The notes under the pieces: generated by a model | The model's database searches: none | The model's input: the letters and a program-made list of their open reading frames with translations, nothing else | What the model was told of the DNA's origin: nothing | From: an uncultured Pelagibacteraceae bacterium | GTDB lineage: Bacteria; Pseudomonadota; Alphaproteobacteria; Pelagibacterales; Pelagibacteraceae | Assembly (NCBI GenBank): GCA_902572155.1 | Contig: CACGET010000009.1 | Location: 1-28,597, forward strand | DNA: 28,597 nt | Reading direction: 5' to 3' | Translations under genes and position numbers: made by a program | Shown here: positions 1-7,990 of the stretch, one piece after another | How the letters are laid out: each line of letters opens with the position of its first letter | Position numbering within the stretch: position 1 is the first letter of the stretch

Positions 1-1
1 A

Positions 2-1018
2 GCAAATGCTGATGTAAAAGTTGTTGCATCAATAAAACCTATACATTCACTAGCAAGTTATTTGATGGATGGGGTAGGTAAACCAGATTTGATAGTAGAT
101 GGATATGCTTCTCCACATGGATTTGCATTGAAACCATCACATGCAAAGATGCTACAAGATGCTGATTTAATATTTTGGGTTGGTGAAGATTTAGAAAATT
201 TTTTAGAAAAGCCATTAAAATCTATAGCAAAAAAAGCTGAAAAAATTGAATTAATGGAAATTAATGGACTAAATAAACTAAAATTTAGAGAAAGAAACAT
301 ATTTGATGATCATGACGATCATGGTCATGGTGAGGATGATCACGATGATGATCATGATGGACACGCTAAAAAGAAGAAGGACGGACATGATGATCACGAT
401 GGTCATGATGAAGATGGTCACAAAGAAGATGGACATGATGATCATGACGGTCATGATGAAGATGGTCACAAAGAAGATGGACATGATGATCACGGTCACG
501 AAGGCCATGCTCACGGTGAATATGACCCACATATTTGGTTAGACCCTATTAATGCTAAAGTTATTCTAAAAGAAATTACAGAGCATTTAGTAGAAAACGA
601 CTCTAAAAATGCATCTGTTTATAAAAAGAATTTAGAAAATGCTCTAAGAGACTTAGATAAACTTACTATGAACGTAATGACTGAACTAAATCAAAGTACT
701 GCATCAATTGTATTTCATGATGCTTATCAATACTTTGAAGAAAGATTTAATGTAAATATTTTGGGTGCATTTACAGTAAACACTGATGTTATGCCAGGTG
801 CTGAACAATTAGCTGAAATAAGAGAAATTATTGAACATGATAATGTTTCTTGTGTATTTTCAGAACCTCAATTTAATCCTGATATTATAAAAGCGGTTGC
901 TAAAGATATGAATATAAAAACTGGTGTTGTAGATCCTTTGGGAGCTACTTTAAACCCAGGAAAAGATTTATATTTTGATTTAATCAGCAACATGTCTAAA
1001 TCTTTCAAAGGCTGTTAA
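2..1018 (+). CDS. znuA: Zinc ABC transporter periplasmic binding protein, 5' end outside window
   Basis: This is the zinc-capturing periplasmic subunit of a ZnuABC-type importer (cluster A-I solute-binding family). The reading frame is open to the left edge: codons from position 2 read ANADVKVVASIKPIHSLA, which looks like the end of a signal peptide (ANA) and the start of the mature protein, so the TTG at 62 is not the true start. Family landmarks are the first ligand region SPHGFALKPSHAK, a long His/Asp-rich loop (about 303-522), HIWLDP right after it, VFHDAYQYFEERF in the second lobe, and GVVDPLGA near the C-terminus. The charged His loop is typical of zinc rather than manganese members. 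About 338 residues are visible. No znuB or znuC follows; they would have to lie upstream or elsewhere. Identification is firm; zinc as the substrate is inferred from the loop and family. Confidence 0.93.
   Translation, partial: ANADVKVVASIKPIHSLASYLMDGVGKPDLIVDGYASPHGFALKPSHAKMLQDADLIFWVGEDLENFLEKPLKSIAKKAEKIELMEINGLNKLKFRERNIFDDHDDHGHGEDDHDDDHDGHAKKKKDGHDDHDGHDEDGHKEDGHDDHDGHDEDGHKEDGHDDHGHEGHAHGEYDPHIWLDPINAKVILKEITEHLVENDSKNASVYKKNLENALRDLDKLTMNVMTELNQSTASIVFHDAYQYFEERFNVNILGAFTVNTDVMPGAEQLAEIREIIEHDNVSCVFSEPQFNPDIIKAVAKDMNIKTGVVDPLGATLNPGKDLYFDLISNMSKSFKGC
383..493 (+). repeat. 48-bp tandem repeat in the His-rich loop of znuA
   Basis: A 48-bp unit beginning GGACATGATGATCA occurs at 383-430 and 431-478, with a partial third copy at 479-493. 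The two full copies differ only at synonymous sites that I can see (CAC/CAT and GAT/GAC). Each unit is in frame and encodes 16 residues, GHDDHDGHDEDGHKED, so copy number can change without a frameshift. The block is visibly richer in G and C than the surrounding gene. Confidence 0.92.
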
Positions 1019-1060
1019 TTTAAAATTGATCTTTGGTCATAAATAATATCTAATAATGGG

Positions 1061-2059
1061 ATGAGTACTGTATCCCTTTCATTAGATGAGATTTTTGATT
1101 TAGCTAAAAAAACCTTATTAGCTAATGGATGTGATGATGAAACAGCATCTATTCTGGCAGATTTAATTAAAAACGCTGAGCGTGATGGCTCTTTATCTCA
1201 TGGTTTGTTTAGATTACCAGCATATGTTTCAGGTTTAAAAAGTGGTAAAATAAATGGTAAAGGAAAACCAGAGGTTCAAAAGGTTTCAGCCTCAGTAATT
1301 AAAGTTAATGGTAATAATTCATTAGCCCCTGTTGTGTTAAACAAGGGTTTACCTGAATTAGTAAAAGCTGCTAAAGAAAATGGAGTTGCAGTTCTTGCAA
1401 TAAATAATTCGCATCACATGGCTGCGATGTGGCCAGAAACAGAAAAATTAGCTGAACAAGGATTAGTAGCATTTGCTTGTACATCTTATAAACCAGCTGT
1501 TGCTCCAGCTGGAGCTATAAAACCATTATTTGGAACTAATCCAATTTCTTTTGCTTGGCCAAGATCTGGTAAAAAACCAGTTGTTTATGATATGGCAACA
1601 GCATCTATGGCTATGGGAGAAGTTCAAGTAGCTAAGAGAGAAGGGCACAAAGTTCCTTTAGGTACAGGATTAACAAAAGATGGAAAGGAAACCACTGATC
1701 CAGGTGAAATAGCTGATGGTGGAGTATTATTACCCTTTGGTGGCTATAAAGGTTCAGCAATAGCTATGATGGTAGAATTAATGGCAGGTGCATTGGTTGG
1801 TGATAATTTTAGTTTTGAAACTGCTGCAAAAGATAATAATGACGGAGGACCTCCTAGTGGGGGTGAATTTATTTTAGCGATTAATCCAGATAAAACTGCA
1901 GGTACAAATTGGCAAAAACATGCAGAAGAATTTTTTGAAAAGATGAAATCAATGGGTGATGTGAGATTGCCTGGTGAGAGACGTCATAAAAATAGATTAG
2001 ATACAGGACCTAGAAACATAAATGAAGAGTTGGTTAATAAAATTAAATCTTTAAGCTAA
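1061..2059 (+). CDS. Ldh family (malate/L-lactate dehydrogenase type 2) NAD(P)-dependent oxidoreductase
   Basis: The product (332 aa) belongs to the Ldh_2 family, which includes malate, L-lactate, ureidoglycolate and 2,3-diketogulonate dehydrogenases and the delta-1-pyrroline/piperideine-2-carboxylate reductases. Visible family motifs are RDGSLSHGLFRL (residues 41-52, with the conserved Ser46-His47-Gly48), NNSHHMAAMW (115-124), FGTNPISFAWP (157-167), a DMATASMAMGEV segment (177-188) and LLPFGGYKGSA near residue 223. Length is normal. The substrate cannot be read from the sequence; reduction of a cyclic imino acid or of a 2-keto acid are both possible, so no symbol is given. The start is the ATG 42 bp after znuA stops, with no clear Shine-Dalgarno. 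The 3' end overlaps the convergent xthA by 9 bp. Confidence 0.88.
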   Translation: MSTVSLSLDEIFDLAKKTLLANGCDDETASILADLIKNAERDGSLSHGLFRLPAYVSGLKSGKINGKGKPEVQKVSASVIKVNGNNSLAPVVLNKGLPELVKAAKENGVAVLAINNSHHMAAMWPETEKLAEQGLVAFACTSYKPAVAPAGAIKPLFGTNPISFAWPRSGKKPVVYDMATASMAMGEVQVAKREGHKVPLGTGLTKDGKETTDPGEIADGGVLLPFGGYKGSAIAMMVELMAGALVGDNFSFETAAKDNNDGGPPSGGEFILAINPDKTAGTNWQKHAEEFFEKMKSMGDVRLPGERRHKNRLDTGPRNINEELVNKIKSLS

Positions 2060-2827
2060 TTTTATTTCAATTGGAGTATGGTCTGAAGGTTTTTCTCTTC
2101 CACGAGGGTCTTTATTGATATTTATATCTTTAACAGTGTCAATTATAGAATTTGAAACCAAGAAATGATCAATTCTCATACCATTATTTTTTTGCCAAGC
2201 ACCTCTCATATAATCCCAAAATGTGTATCCTTCTTTTTCATCGTTAAAGTGTCTGTATACATCATTTAGACCTAGATTTAACATTTCTCTAAATTTTTTT
2301 CTAATCTCTAATCTGTATAAGGCATCATCTTCAAAACTTTTAACATTATAAACATCTTCTGCGGCTGGAATTACGTTAAAATCACCAGCAAGTATAATAT
2401 TAGAATTTTTTTTAGATAAAATCTTTAATTGTTTAATTAATTGGTCCATCCAATTTTTTTTATAATCATATTTTTCTGTATCCACAGGATTTCCATTAGG
2501 AGTATAAATATTTATTAATTGAATTGTCTTTTTTTTATATTCAATTTCTCCAGAGATAATTCTTGATTGTTTTAATTTATCTTTGATAAGATCAGTTTTT
2601 ATATTCTTCAAATTATGTTTAGAAATTATTGCAACACCGTTATAACTTTTTTGTCCAAAAACATGACTTTCATAATCCATAGAAGCAAAATCATCATAAG
2701 GAAAATTAGCATCTTCAGTTTTGATTTCCTGCATCATTAAAATATCAGGTTTATATTTTAACAAATAACTTTTAATATTTTCTATACGAGCTCTTACAGA
2801 ATTAACATTCCACGATGAAATTAGCAT
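2051..2827 (-). CDS. xthA: Exodeoxyribonuclease III (AP endonuclease)
   Basis: ExoIII-type endonuclease/exonuclease/phosphatase-fold enzyme, 258 aa, that cleaves DNA at abasic sites in base excision repair. Motifs: WNVNSVRAR (residues 6-14) with Asn7, MMQEIKTED with the metal-binding Glu34, SYNGVAIIS, AGDFNVIP, a WDYMRGAW segment and the C-terminal PSDHTPIEI with the catalytic Asp-His. I chose the ATG at 2825-2827 because it places the N-terminus (MLISSWNVNS) where the family begins. An in-frame upstream ATG at 2851 would add eight residues from inside erpA and is unlikely. The start overlaps the erpA stop by one base (TAATG), so translation is probably coupled to erpA. The 3' end overlaps the convergent oxidoreductase gene by 9 bp. 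Confidence 0.95.
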   Translation of the reverse strand: MLISSWNVNSVRARIENIKSYLLKYKPDILMMQEIKTEDANFPYDDFASMDYESHVFGQKSYNGVAIISKHNLKNIKTDLIKDKLKQSRIISGEIEYKKKTIQLINIYTPNGNPVDTEKYDYKKNWMDQLIKQLKILSKKNSNIILAGDFNVIPAAEDVYNVKSFEDDALYRLEIRKKFREMLNLGLNDVYRHFNDEKEGYTFWDYMRGAWQKNNGMRIDHFLVSNSIIDTVKDININKDPRGREKPSDHTPIEIKLA

Positions 2828-3144
2828 TAAAGAGAGAAGGAAACACCACAACCACAGGAAGATTTGGTTTGTGGATTAGATATTTTGAAGGACTCGCCAA
2901 TTAGTTCAGAAACATAATCAACCTCAGATCCCTTTAATAAGTCAGCAGAAGTTTTATCTATTAAAATATTTTGATAATTTAAGTCGTCATTTTGTTTAGA
3001 TTTATCAAATGTAAATTCATATTGAAAACCTGAACAACCACCACCTTTGATAGCGATTCTAAAAAAAGATCCTTTGTCTTTTTTAGACAATAGATTTTCT
3101 ATTTGTTTTAACGCTTTATCTGTAAATTTAATTTCTTTAATCAT
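2827..3144 (-). CDS. erpA: A-type iron-sulfur cluster carrier (HesB/IscA family, ErpA-like)
   Basis: This 105-aa protein is an A-type carrier that helps insert Fe-S clusters into target enzymes in the cytoplasm. The three conserved cysteines are present: Cys37 in GGGCSGF and Cys97/Cys99 in the C-terminal SSCGCGVSF. The GGGCSGFQYEF segment is the most typical block of the family. The neighbourhood (upstream of xthA, divergent from dgt and argS) is the usual alphaproteobacterial place for the gene often called erpA; iscA or sufA remain possible names since these paralogues are hard to tell apart by sequence. It is the first gene of a two-gene minus-strand unit with xthA (TAATG overlap). A 50-bp gap separates its start from dgt. 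Confidence 0.85.
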   Translation of the reverse strand: MIKEIKFTDKALKQIENLLSKKDKGSFFRIAIKGGGCSGFQYEFTFDKSKQNDDLNYQNILIDKTSADLLKGSEVDYVSELIGESFKISNPQTKSSCGCGVSFSL

Positions 3145-3166
3145 GTCTCAACACTGATATTAGTAA

Positions 3167-3172
3167 TATAAT
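3167..3172 (+). promoter_or_regulatory. Candidate -10 box for dgt in the erpA/dgt divergent gap
   Basis: A perfect TATAAT lies 22 bp before the dgt ATG in the only non-coding stretch (3145-3194) between two divergent genes. No convincing -35 hexamer sits 16-18 bp upstream; that region already touches the erpA start. A transcript from here would have a leader of about 15 nt. The reverse strand of the same AT-rich box (TATTAT) could serve erpA. In DNA this AT-rich a chance match is quite possible. Confidence 0.35.
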
Positions 3173-3194
3173 ACTTAATTTTTTAATTTAAAGG

Positions 3195-4304
3195 ATGAAA
3201 ACACACTCACTACTAGGAGTATTTAAAAGTAAAGGTAGGCTTAATTCTGAAGCTAATTCTAAATACAGATCACCATTTCAAAGAGATAGAGATAGAATTG
3301 TGCATAGTGCATCATTTCGAAGACTAAAACATAAAACTCAAGTTTTTGTAAATACAGAAGGAGATCATTTTAGAACTAGAATAACTCACTCAATTGAAGT
3401 TGCTCAAATTGCAAGATCAATCTCTAAATACTTAAGATTAAACGAAGATTTAGCAGAAACTCTGAGTCTTGCCCATGATTTAGGTCATACACCGTTTGGT
3501 CATGCTGGTGAGGATGCTTTAAGTGAGTGTATGCAGAATTATGGAGGTTTTGACCATAATTTACAAACATTGAGAATAGTAATGTTTTTGGAAAATAAAT
3601 ATTTTAAATTTAAAGGATTAAATTTGACTATAGAGACCTTAGAAGGACTTTTAAAACACAATGGACCAATTACAAATACCAATTTGGTTAATAGTTTAAT
3701 TGGTGTAAAATCTTTTAAGAATAAAATTAATTTTTCAACTTACCCAAGTTTAGAAGCTCAAATTTCTTCAATATCAGATGATATTGCCTATAATAATCAC
3801 GATATTCAAGATGGAATAAACGCAAATTTATTTAAATTAGAAGAATTGATAGAAATTGATTTTTTTAATGAAATTTATCTAAAATATAAAAAAAAAATTA
3901 ATAAAACAAATTACAAAATAGCAACATATCAGATAATAAGAGACTCGATTGACTTAATGATTAGAGATTTAATAAGCAACATGAAAAAAAATTTAAAAGT
4001 AAAATCAAAAAATAATAAACTTAATCTTAATAAATCAGTCGTATGTTTTTCCAAAAAAATTCAATATTCTGAAGATCAAATTAGATCGTTTTTAAGAACC
4101 AAAATGTATAATAATACTTCTGTTGTAAGAAAAAATCAAAAAGGGAAAACAATAATTAAAAAACTGTTCAAAATTATTAAATCAAAACCAAAAAAATTTT
4201 TATCAAAAGAGGAGTTAATTAAAGATAAATTTAGAGCTATTTCAGATTTTATTTCTGGTATGACAGATCGTTATGCTATTAATCTATATAACAATTACAA
4301 ATGA
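3195..4304 (+). CDS. dgt: Deoxyguanosinetriphosphate triphosphohydrolase-like HD-domain protein
   Basis: dNTP triphosphohydrolase of the HD superfamily (369 aa), which removes the triphosphate from dGTP or related dNTPs and so tunes nucleotide pools. The N-terminal block FRRLKHKTQVF is characteristic. Metal ligands are visible as His65 (RTRITHSIEVAQ), His94-Asp95 in LAHDLGHTPFGHAGEDAL, and a later Asp near residue 194 (SISDDIAYNNHD). Length matches the type-2 dgt group common in alphaproteobacteria. The purine-rich AAAGG directly abuts the ATG, too close for normal Shine-Dalgarno spacing. It overlaps argS by 4 bp (ATGA) and starts a long plus-strand run of genes. Confidence 0.93.
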   Translation: MKTHSLLGVFKSKGRLNSEANSKYRSPFQRDRDRIVHSASFRRLKHKTQVFVNTEGDHFRTRITHSIEVAQIARSISKYLRLNEDLAETLSLAHDLGHTPFGHAGEDALSECMQNYGGFDHNLQTLRIVMFLENKYFKFKGLNLTIETLEGLLKHNGPITNTNLVNSLIGVKSFKNKINFSTYPSLEAQISSISDDIAYNNHDIQDGINANLFKLEELIEIDFFNEIYLKYKKKINKTNYKIATYQIIRDSIDLMIRDLISNMKKNLKVKSKNNKLNLNKSVVCFSKKIQYSEDQIRSFLRTKMYNNTSVVRKNQKGKTIIKKLFKIIKSKPKKFLSKEELIKDKFRAISDFISGMTDRYAINLYNNYK

Positions 4305-6034
4305 ATATATATCAAACATATTTAGAAAAAATACATAAAGTAATAATTGAATTAGCAAATAATAATAAAATTATTATTCCCGAGTCTTTAGCTGGAATTA
4401 ACGCTGAAATACCTCCTGAAAAATTCGATAGCGATATTTCAACAAATGTAGCGATGGTATTATCTAAATTAAATAAGAAATCACCTGATGAATTAGCAAA
4501 ATTAATTTCATCAACACTCAAAGACAGTGACCCATTAATAGAGGATATTTCAGTCATTAAACCAGGATTTATTAATATTAAGTTTAAACCTGTTTTTTGG
4601 ACTAAATTTGTTGAAGAAATTATCAACAATCAAAAAGAATTTGGTGTCAATCTTAAAGAAGAAAAACTAAATTATTTAGTTGAATTTGTATCAGCCAACC
4701 CTACTGGACCTTTACATGTTGGTCACTGTAGAGGGGCTATTTTAGGAGATGTTATTTCAAATGTTTTATCCTTTAATAATCACAAAGTAACTAAAGAGTA
4801 CTACGTTAATGATTATGGCAATCAAATAATAAATTTTACAAAATCTGTATATTTTAGGATTAGAGAAATAAAATTCAATGAGCCTTTTCCAATTGATAAT
4901 CCAGATCTTTACCCAGGTGATTATTTAATTGATTTTGCAAATAATATTATTTCATCAAATTCTGATATGAATTTTGAGAAATTTGAAGTCATTAATGAAA
5001 AATTATCCAATTTATCTATAGAGCAGTCGTTATTGCTAATTAAATCAAATTTGAAAAGTTTAGGAATAAATCATGATAATTTTGTAAGTGAAAAAGATAT
5101 AGTTTTGAATAAAGAAGTTGAAAATGTAATAAAGTTTTTAGAAGAAAATAAATTTGTATATAAAGGAAAGATCAAAGCTCCGACCGGGGAAGATAATAAA
5201 AATTGGGTAGAAAGAGAGCAATTACTATTTAAATCAACTGATTTTGGTGATGATAAAGATAGAGCTCTTCAAAAATCAGATGGTACCTGGACTTATTTTG
5301 CTAGTGATGTTGCTTATCATAAAAATAAAGTTGATCGTAAGTTTGATTTTTTGATTAATATATTGGGAGCAGATCATACAGGATATGTAAAAAGATTATC
5401 TTCATCTGTTGATGCACTGTCGGGCACTAAAAATAAATTGATTTGCAAAATAAGCCAGTTGGTTAAATTAATTAAAGATAATAAACCATTTAAAATGTCG
5501 AAGAGAAAAGGTGACTACATTACAGTTGATGACTTGATTGAAGAGGTGGGGAAGGATGCAACAAGATTTATTATGTTAAATAGAAGTGGTGATGTAGAGC
5601 TTGATTTTGATTTTGATGCTGTCAAAGAAAAATCTAAAGATAATCCATTGTATTATGTCCAGTATTGTTATGCTAGAATTTCATCAGTTTTTAGGAATAT
5701 TGATAAAGATTTAAATTCAAACATAAAAATTAAAGATTTTGATTTTGAATACTCAAATGAAGAAATAAAAATTTTGAAAAAAATTTCAGAATGGCCTAAA
5801 TGCGTAGATTTATCTTGTTTAAAACTTGAACCACATCGTATCCCTACTTATTTATATGATCTTGCATCTAAATTTCATTCTTATTGGAATTTAGGAAAAC
5901 AAAATCCAGAAAAAAGATTTATCAGTAATAATAATCAAATACATCCAGATAAACTGATTTTTTTAAAAGTAATTTCAAATGTAATTAAATCAGGTATGAA
6001 TATAGTTGGAGTCGATACACCAGAGAAAATGTAA
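4301..6034 (+). CDS. argS: Arginyl-tRNA synthetase
   Basis: Class I synthetase that charges tRNA-Arg (577 aa, normal length). The signature HVGHCRGAILGD (HIGH type) begins near residue 139, after the ANPTGPLHVGH lead-in, and KMSKRKGDYIT (KMSKS type) lies near residue 399. An N-terminal domain recognising the tRNA and a C-terminal DALR anticodon-binding domain (YVQYCYARISS onward) flank the catalytic core. Its start overlaps the dgt stop (ATGA) and its stop overlaps the next start (TAATG), so it sits in the middle of a coupled chain of genes. The order dgt–argS–(SPOR slot)–nagZ–scpAB is typical of alphaproteobacteria. Confidence 0.98.
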   Translation: MNIYQTYLEKIHKVIIELANNNKIIIPESLAGINAEIPPEKFDSDISTNVAMVLSKLNKKSPDELAKLISSTLKDSDPLIEDISVIKPGFINIKFKPVFWTKFVEEIINNQKEFGVNLKEEKLNYLVEFVSANPTGPLHVGHCRGAILGDVISNVLSFNNHKVTKEYYVNDYGNQIINFTKSVYFRIREIKFNEPFPIDNPDLYPGDYLIDFANNIISSNSDMNFEKFEVINEKLSNLSIEQSLLLIKSNLKSLGINHDNFVSEKDIVLNKEVENVIKFLEENKFVYKGKIKAPTGEDNKNWVEREQLLFKSTDFGDDKDRALQKSDGTWTYFASDVAYHKNKVDRKFDFLINILGADHTGYVKRLSSSVDALSGTKNKLICKISQLVKLIKDNKPFKMSKRKGDYITVDDLIEEVGKDATRFIMLNRSGDVELDFDFDAVKEKSKDNPLYYVQYCYARISSVFRNIDKDLNSNIKIKDFDFEYSNEEIKILKKISEWPKCVDLSCLKLEPHRIPTYLYDLASKFHSYWNLGKQNPEKRFISNNNQIHPDKLIFLKVISNVIKSGMNIVGVDTPEKM

Positions 6035-6300
6035 TGTTTAAAGAAATTAAGTATCTAATATTTGTTATTGTTATTATTTCATTTATTTTTTTTACAGCTA
6101 GGTACTATTTTTCAGATGAGAATATTAAATCATCATATCGAGCGTATAACAATATTGATAATAAGATAAAGATTTATTCTAAAAATTTGCCAGTCTTAAA
6201 TGATGATACAGTTAATATTATTGAATATGTAAAACAATCTAACAAAGAAAAGAAAAAAAAATTTAATTTTTGGAAACTTTTAGAAAACGATGAAAAGTAG
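6034..6300 (+). CDS. Small single-pass membrane protein in the SPOR-gene slot between argS and nagZ
   Basis: I do not recognise a domain in this 88-aa protein. It has one strongly hydrophobic helix at residues 7-23 (YLIFVIVIISFIFFTAR) preceded by a few charged residues, then a polar, Lys/Asn/Asp-rich tail of about 60 residues ending in a basic patch (KEKKKKFNFWK, about 72-82). This suggests a cytoplasmic N-terminus and a tail outside, although the basic tail makes orientation uncertain. In many alphaproteobacteria the gene between argS and nagZ encodes a longer membrane-anchored protein with a C-terminal SPOR peptidoglycan-binding domain; no SPOR domain is visible here. Overlaps on both sides (1 bp with argS, 11 bp with nagZ) support it being a translated gene. 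It may be a shrunken relic or a divergent equivalent. Confidence 0.75.
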   Translation: MFKEIKYLIFVIVIISFIFFTARYYFSDENIKSSYRAYNNIDNKIKIYSKNLPVLNDDTVNIIEYVKQSNKEKKKKFNFWKLLENDEK

Positions 6301-7237
6301 AAGAGCATTTATAGTTGGTATTAAATCCTTAAAACTTTCAAATAAAGAGAGTTTGTTTTTAAAAAAATTTAAACCTTGGGGAGTAATACTATTTTCAAGA
6401 AATATAAAATCAATTAAGCAAACTAAAAATCTTACCAATTCGATAAAGAGAATTTTTAAGGATAAAAAGTATCCTATATTAATTGATCAAGAAGGTGGAA
6501 GAGTTAATAGGTTAAAAAAGATCATTAATTTTGATAATTACACATCAGAATATTTTGGAAATCTATATTTTAAAGATCAACAAAAATTTATTATTACTTT
6601 TAAACTATTTATTGATAAGACTGCTTATATACTTAAGCTTTTAGGTATTAATATTAATACGGTGCCTGTTTTGGATCTAAAATACAAAGGTGCGAGTAAT
6701 GTAATTGGTGATCGTGCTTTTTCAAAGGATAAATACTTGGTTTCAAAAATTGGTGATATTTGCATTAGAATATTTCATGAGAATTCTATAGGCACTGTTA
6801 TAAAACATATTCCAGGACATGGGCTAGCTTCTGTCGACAGTCATAATTCAAGACCTATTGTTAAAAATTCTATTAAATATCTTAATAAAAATGATTTTTA
6901 TACTTTTAAAGAAAAAAAAAGCTTTTTTGCAATGACAGCGCATATTATTTATCAAAAATTAGATAATATTAATACTGCAACGCATTCGAAAAAAACAATA
7001 AAATATATTAGAAAAAATATTGGATTTAAAAATGTTCTAATTTCAGACGACATTTCTATGAAAAGTTTAAAAGACAATATAAAAACAAATACTATCAAAG
7101 CTTTTGATGCAGGTTGCAATCTAGTACTTCATTGTAATGGAAATATGAATGAAATGAAGATTGTTGCTGATAATTCACCCTTTTTAAATAGATTTATTTT
7201 AAAAAAAACATCGCAATTTTACAAAATTATAAGTTAG
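6290..7237 (+). CDS. nagZ: Beta-N-acetylhexosaminidase (glycoside hydrolase family 3)
   Basis: NagZ removes N-acetylglucosamine from anhydro-muropeptides during peptidoglycan recycling in the cytoplasm. The 315-aa product has PWGVILFSRN, ILIDQEGGRVNRL, the family block KHIPGHG near residue 172 with the following DSHNSRP (His of the His/Asp catalytic pair), and ISDDISMKSL near residue 252, where the nucleophile Asp lies. No signal peptide is present, as expected for a cytoplasmic enzyme. It overlaps the previous small gene by 11 bp and is 9 bp ahead of scpA. The sequence is lysine- and isoleucine-rich and fairly diverged, but the catalytic loops are intact. Confidence 0.94.
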   Translation: MKSRRAFIVGIKSLKLSNKESLFLKKFKPWGVILFSRNIKSIKQTKNLTNSIKRIFKDKKYPILIDQEGGRVNRLKKIINFDNYTSEYFGNLYFKDQQKFIITFKLFIDKTAYILKLLGININTVPVLDLKYKGASNVIGDRAFSKDKYLVSKIGDICIRIFHENSIGTVIKHIPGHGLASVDSHNSRPIVKNSIKYLNKNDFYTFKEKKSFFAMTAHIIYQKLDNINTATHSKKTIKYIRKNIGFKNVLISDDISMKSLKDNIKTNTIKAFDAGCNLVLHCNGNMNEMKIVADNSPFLNRFILKKTSQFYKIIS

Positions 7238-7246
7238 AATAAATTA

Positions 7247-7990
7247 ATGATTGATAATGATTCTGTCCTATTTAATGTTGATATCAATAATTATAATGGC
7301 CCGATAGATGTTTTGCTTGACTTAGCTAAAGCACAAAAAGTAGATTTAGAAGAAATTTCAATTACGAAATTAGCTGATCAATTCCATGACTATATTACTA
7401 AAGAAAAGGATATAAATTTAGAAATTGCATCGGAATATTTATTAATGGCTACTTGGTTGGCATATTTAAAATCAAAGTTGTTATTACCAAGTTCGCCAGA
7501 AGAAGAATTTAAAGTACAAGAGGTTGCAGATAGGTTAAAATTACAACTTAAAAAACTAGAGCTCATTAGATTACTTTCAGATCAAATGCTAAAAAGAAAA
7601 AGACTAGGTAAAGAAATTAGAACACGTGGTATGAAGGGAAGTATAAAGTCAATTTATAGTACTGAATATAATCTAAGTTTATTTGAACTACTTAAATCCT
7701 ATTCAACTATAATTATGACAAAAGATTTACAAACAATTAATATACCTAAGCTTCCCGTTTTTACTACAGAAGACGGCATTAAAACAATTACAAGATTTTT
7801 TGGTAAATTGATTGATTGGAAAAATTTGAATGATTTGATTCCACAAAATTTGGTAAAAAACTCTAAATATAAAAACACTGGTAAAGCAGGAATTTTTGCT
7901 GGCTCTTTAGAGCTGGTAAAAGAAGGTAGCATAAAGATGAAGCAAAATAATTTATTTGATGACATTTATATAAAGGAAACAAATGATTAA
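7247..7990 (+). CDS. scpA: Segregation and condensation protein A (kleisin)
   Basis: ScpA is the kleisin that, with ScpB, bridges the SMC heads in chromosome condensation and segregation. The 247-aa product starts with the typical YNGPIDVLLDLAKAQKVDLEEI block, continues through LATWLAYLKSKLLLP-type sequence (here LLMATWLAYLKSKLLLP) and has a Lys/Leu-rich middle helix region. It overlaps scpB by 8 bp, the usual arrangement for the pair. No smc gene is in the window. Confidence 0.94.
   Translation: MIDNDSVLFNVDINNYNGPIDVLLDLAKAQKVDLEEISITKLADQFHDYITKEKDINLEIASEYLLMATWLAYLKSKLLLPSSPEEEFKVQEVADRLKLQLKKLELIRLLSDQMLKRKRLGKEIRTRGMKGSIKSIYSTEYNLSLFELLKSYSTIIMTKDLQTINIPKLPVFTTEDGIKTITRFFGKLIDWKNLNDLIPQNLVKNSKYKNTGKAGIFAGSLELVKEGSIKMKQNNLFDDIYIKETND

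Noticed and set aside
383..493. CRISPR-like direct repeats
   Set aside because: The 48-bp units are contiguous with no spacers, in frame, and encode the znuA His loop.
278..542. Open frames on both strands across the His-rich part of znuA
   Set aside because: They arise from the low-complexity GAT/CAT repeat, which has no stops in other frames; the Met/Ile-rich products look like no protein and znuA is clearly the coding frame.
2828..2851. Upstream ATG extending xthA by eight residues
   Set aside because: The extension lies inside erpA and does not resemble the family N-terminus; the ATG at 2827 forms a TAATG overlap and begins right at the conserved block.
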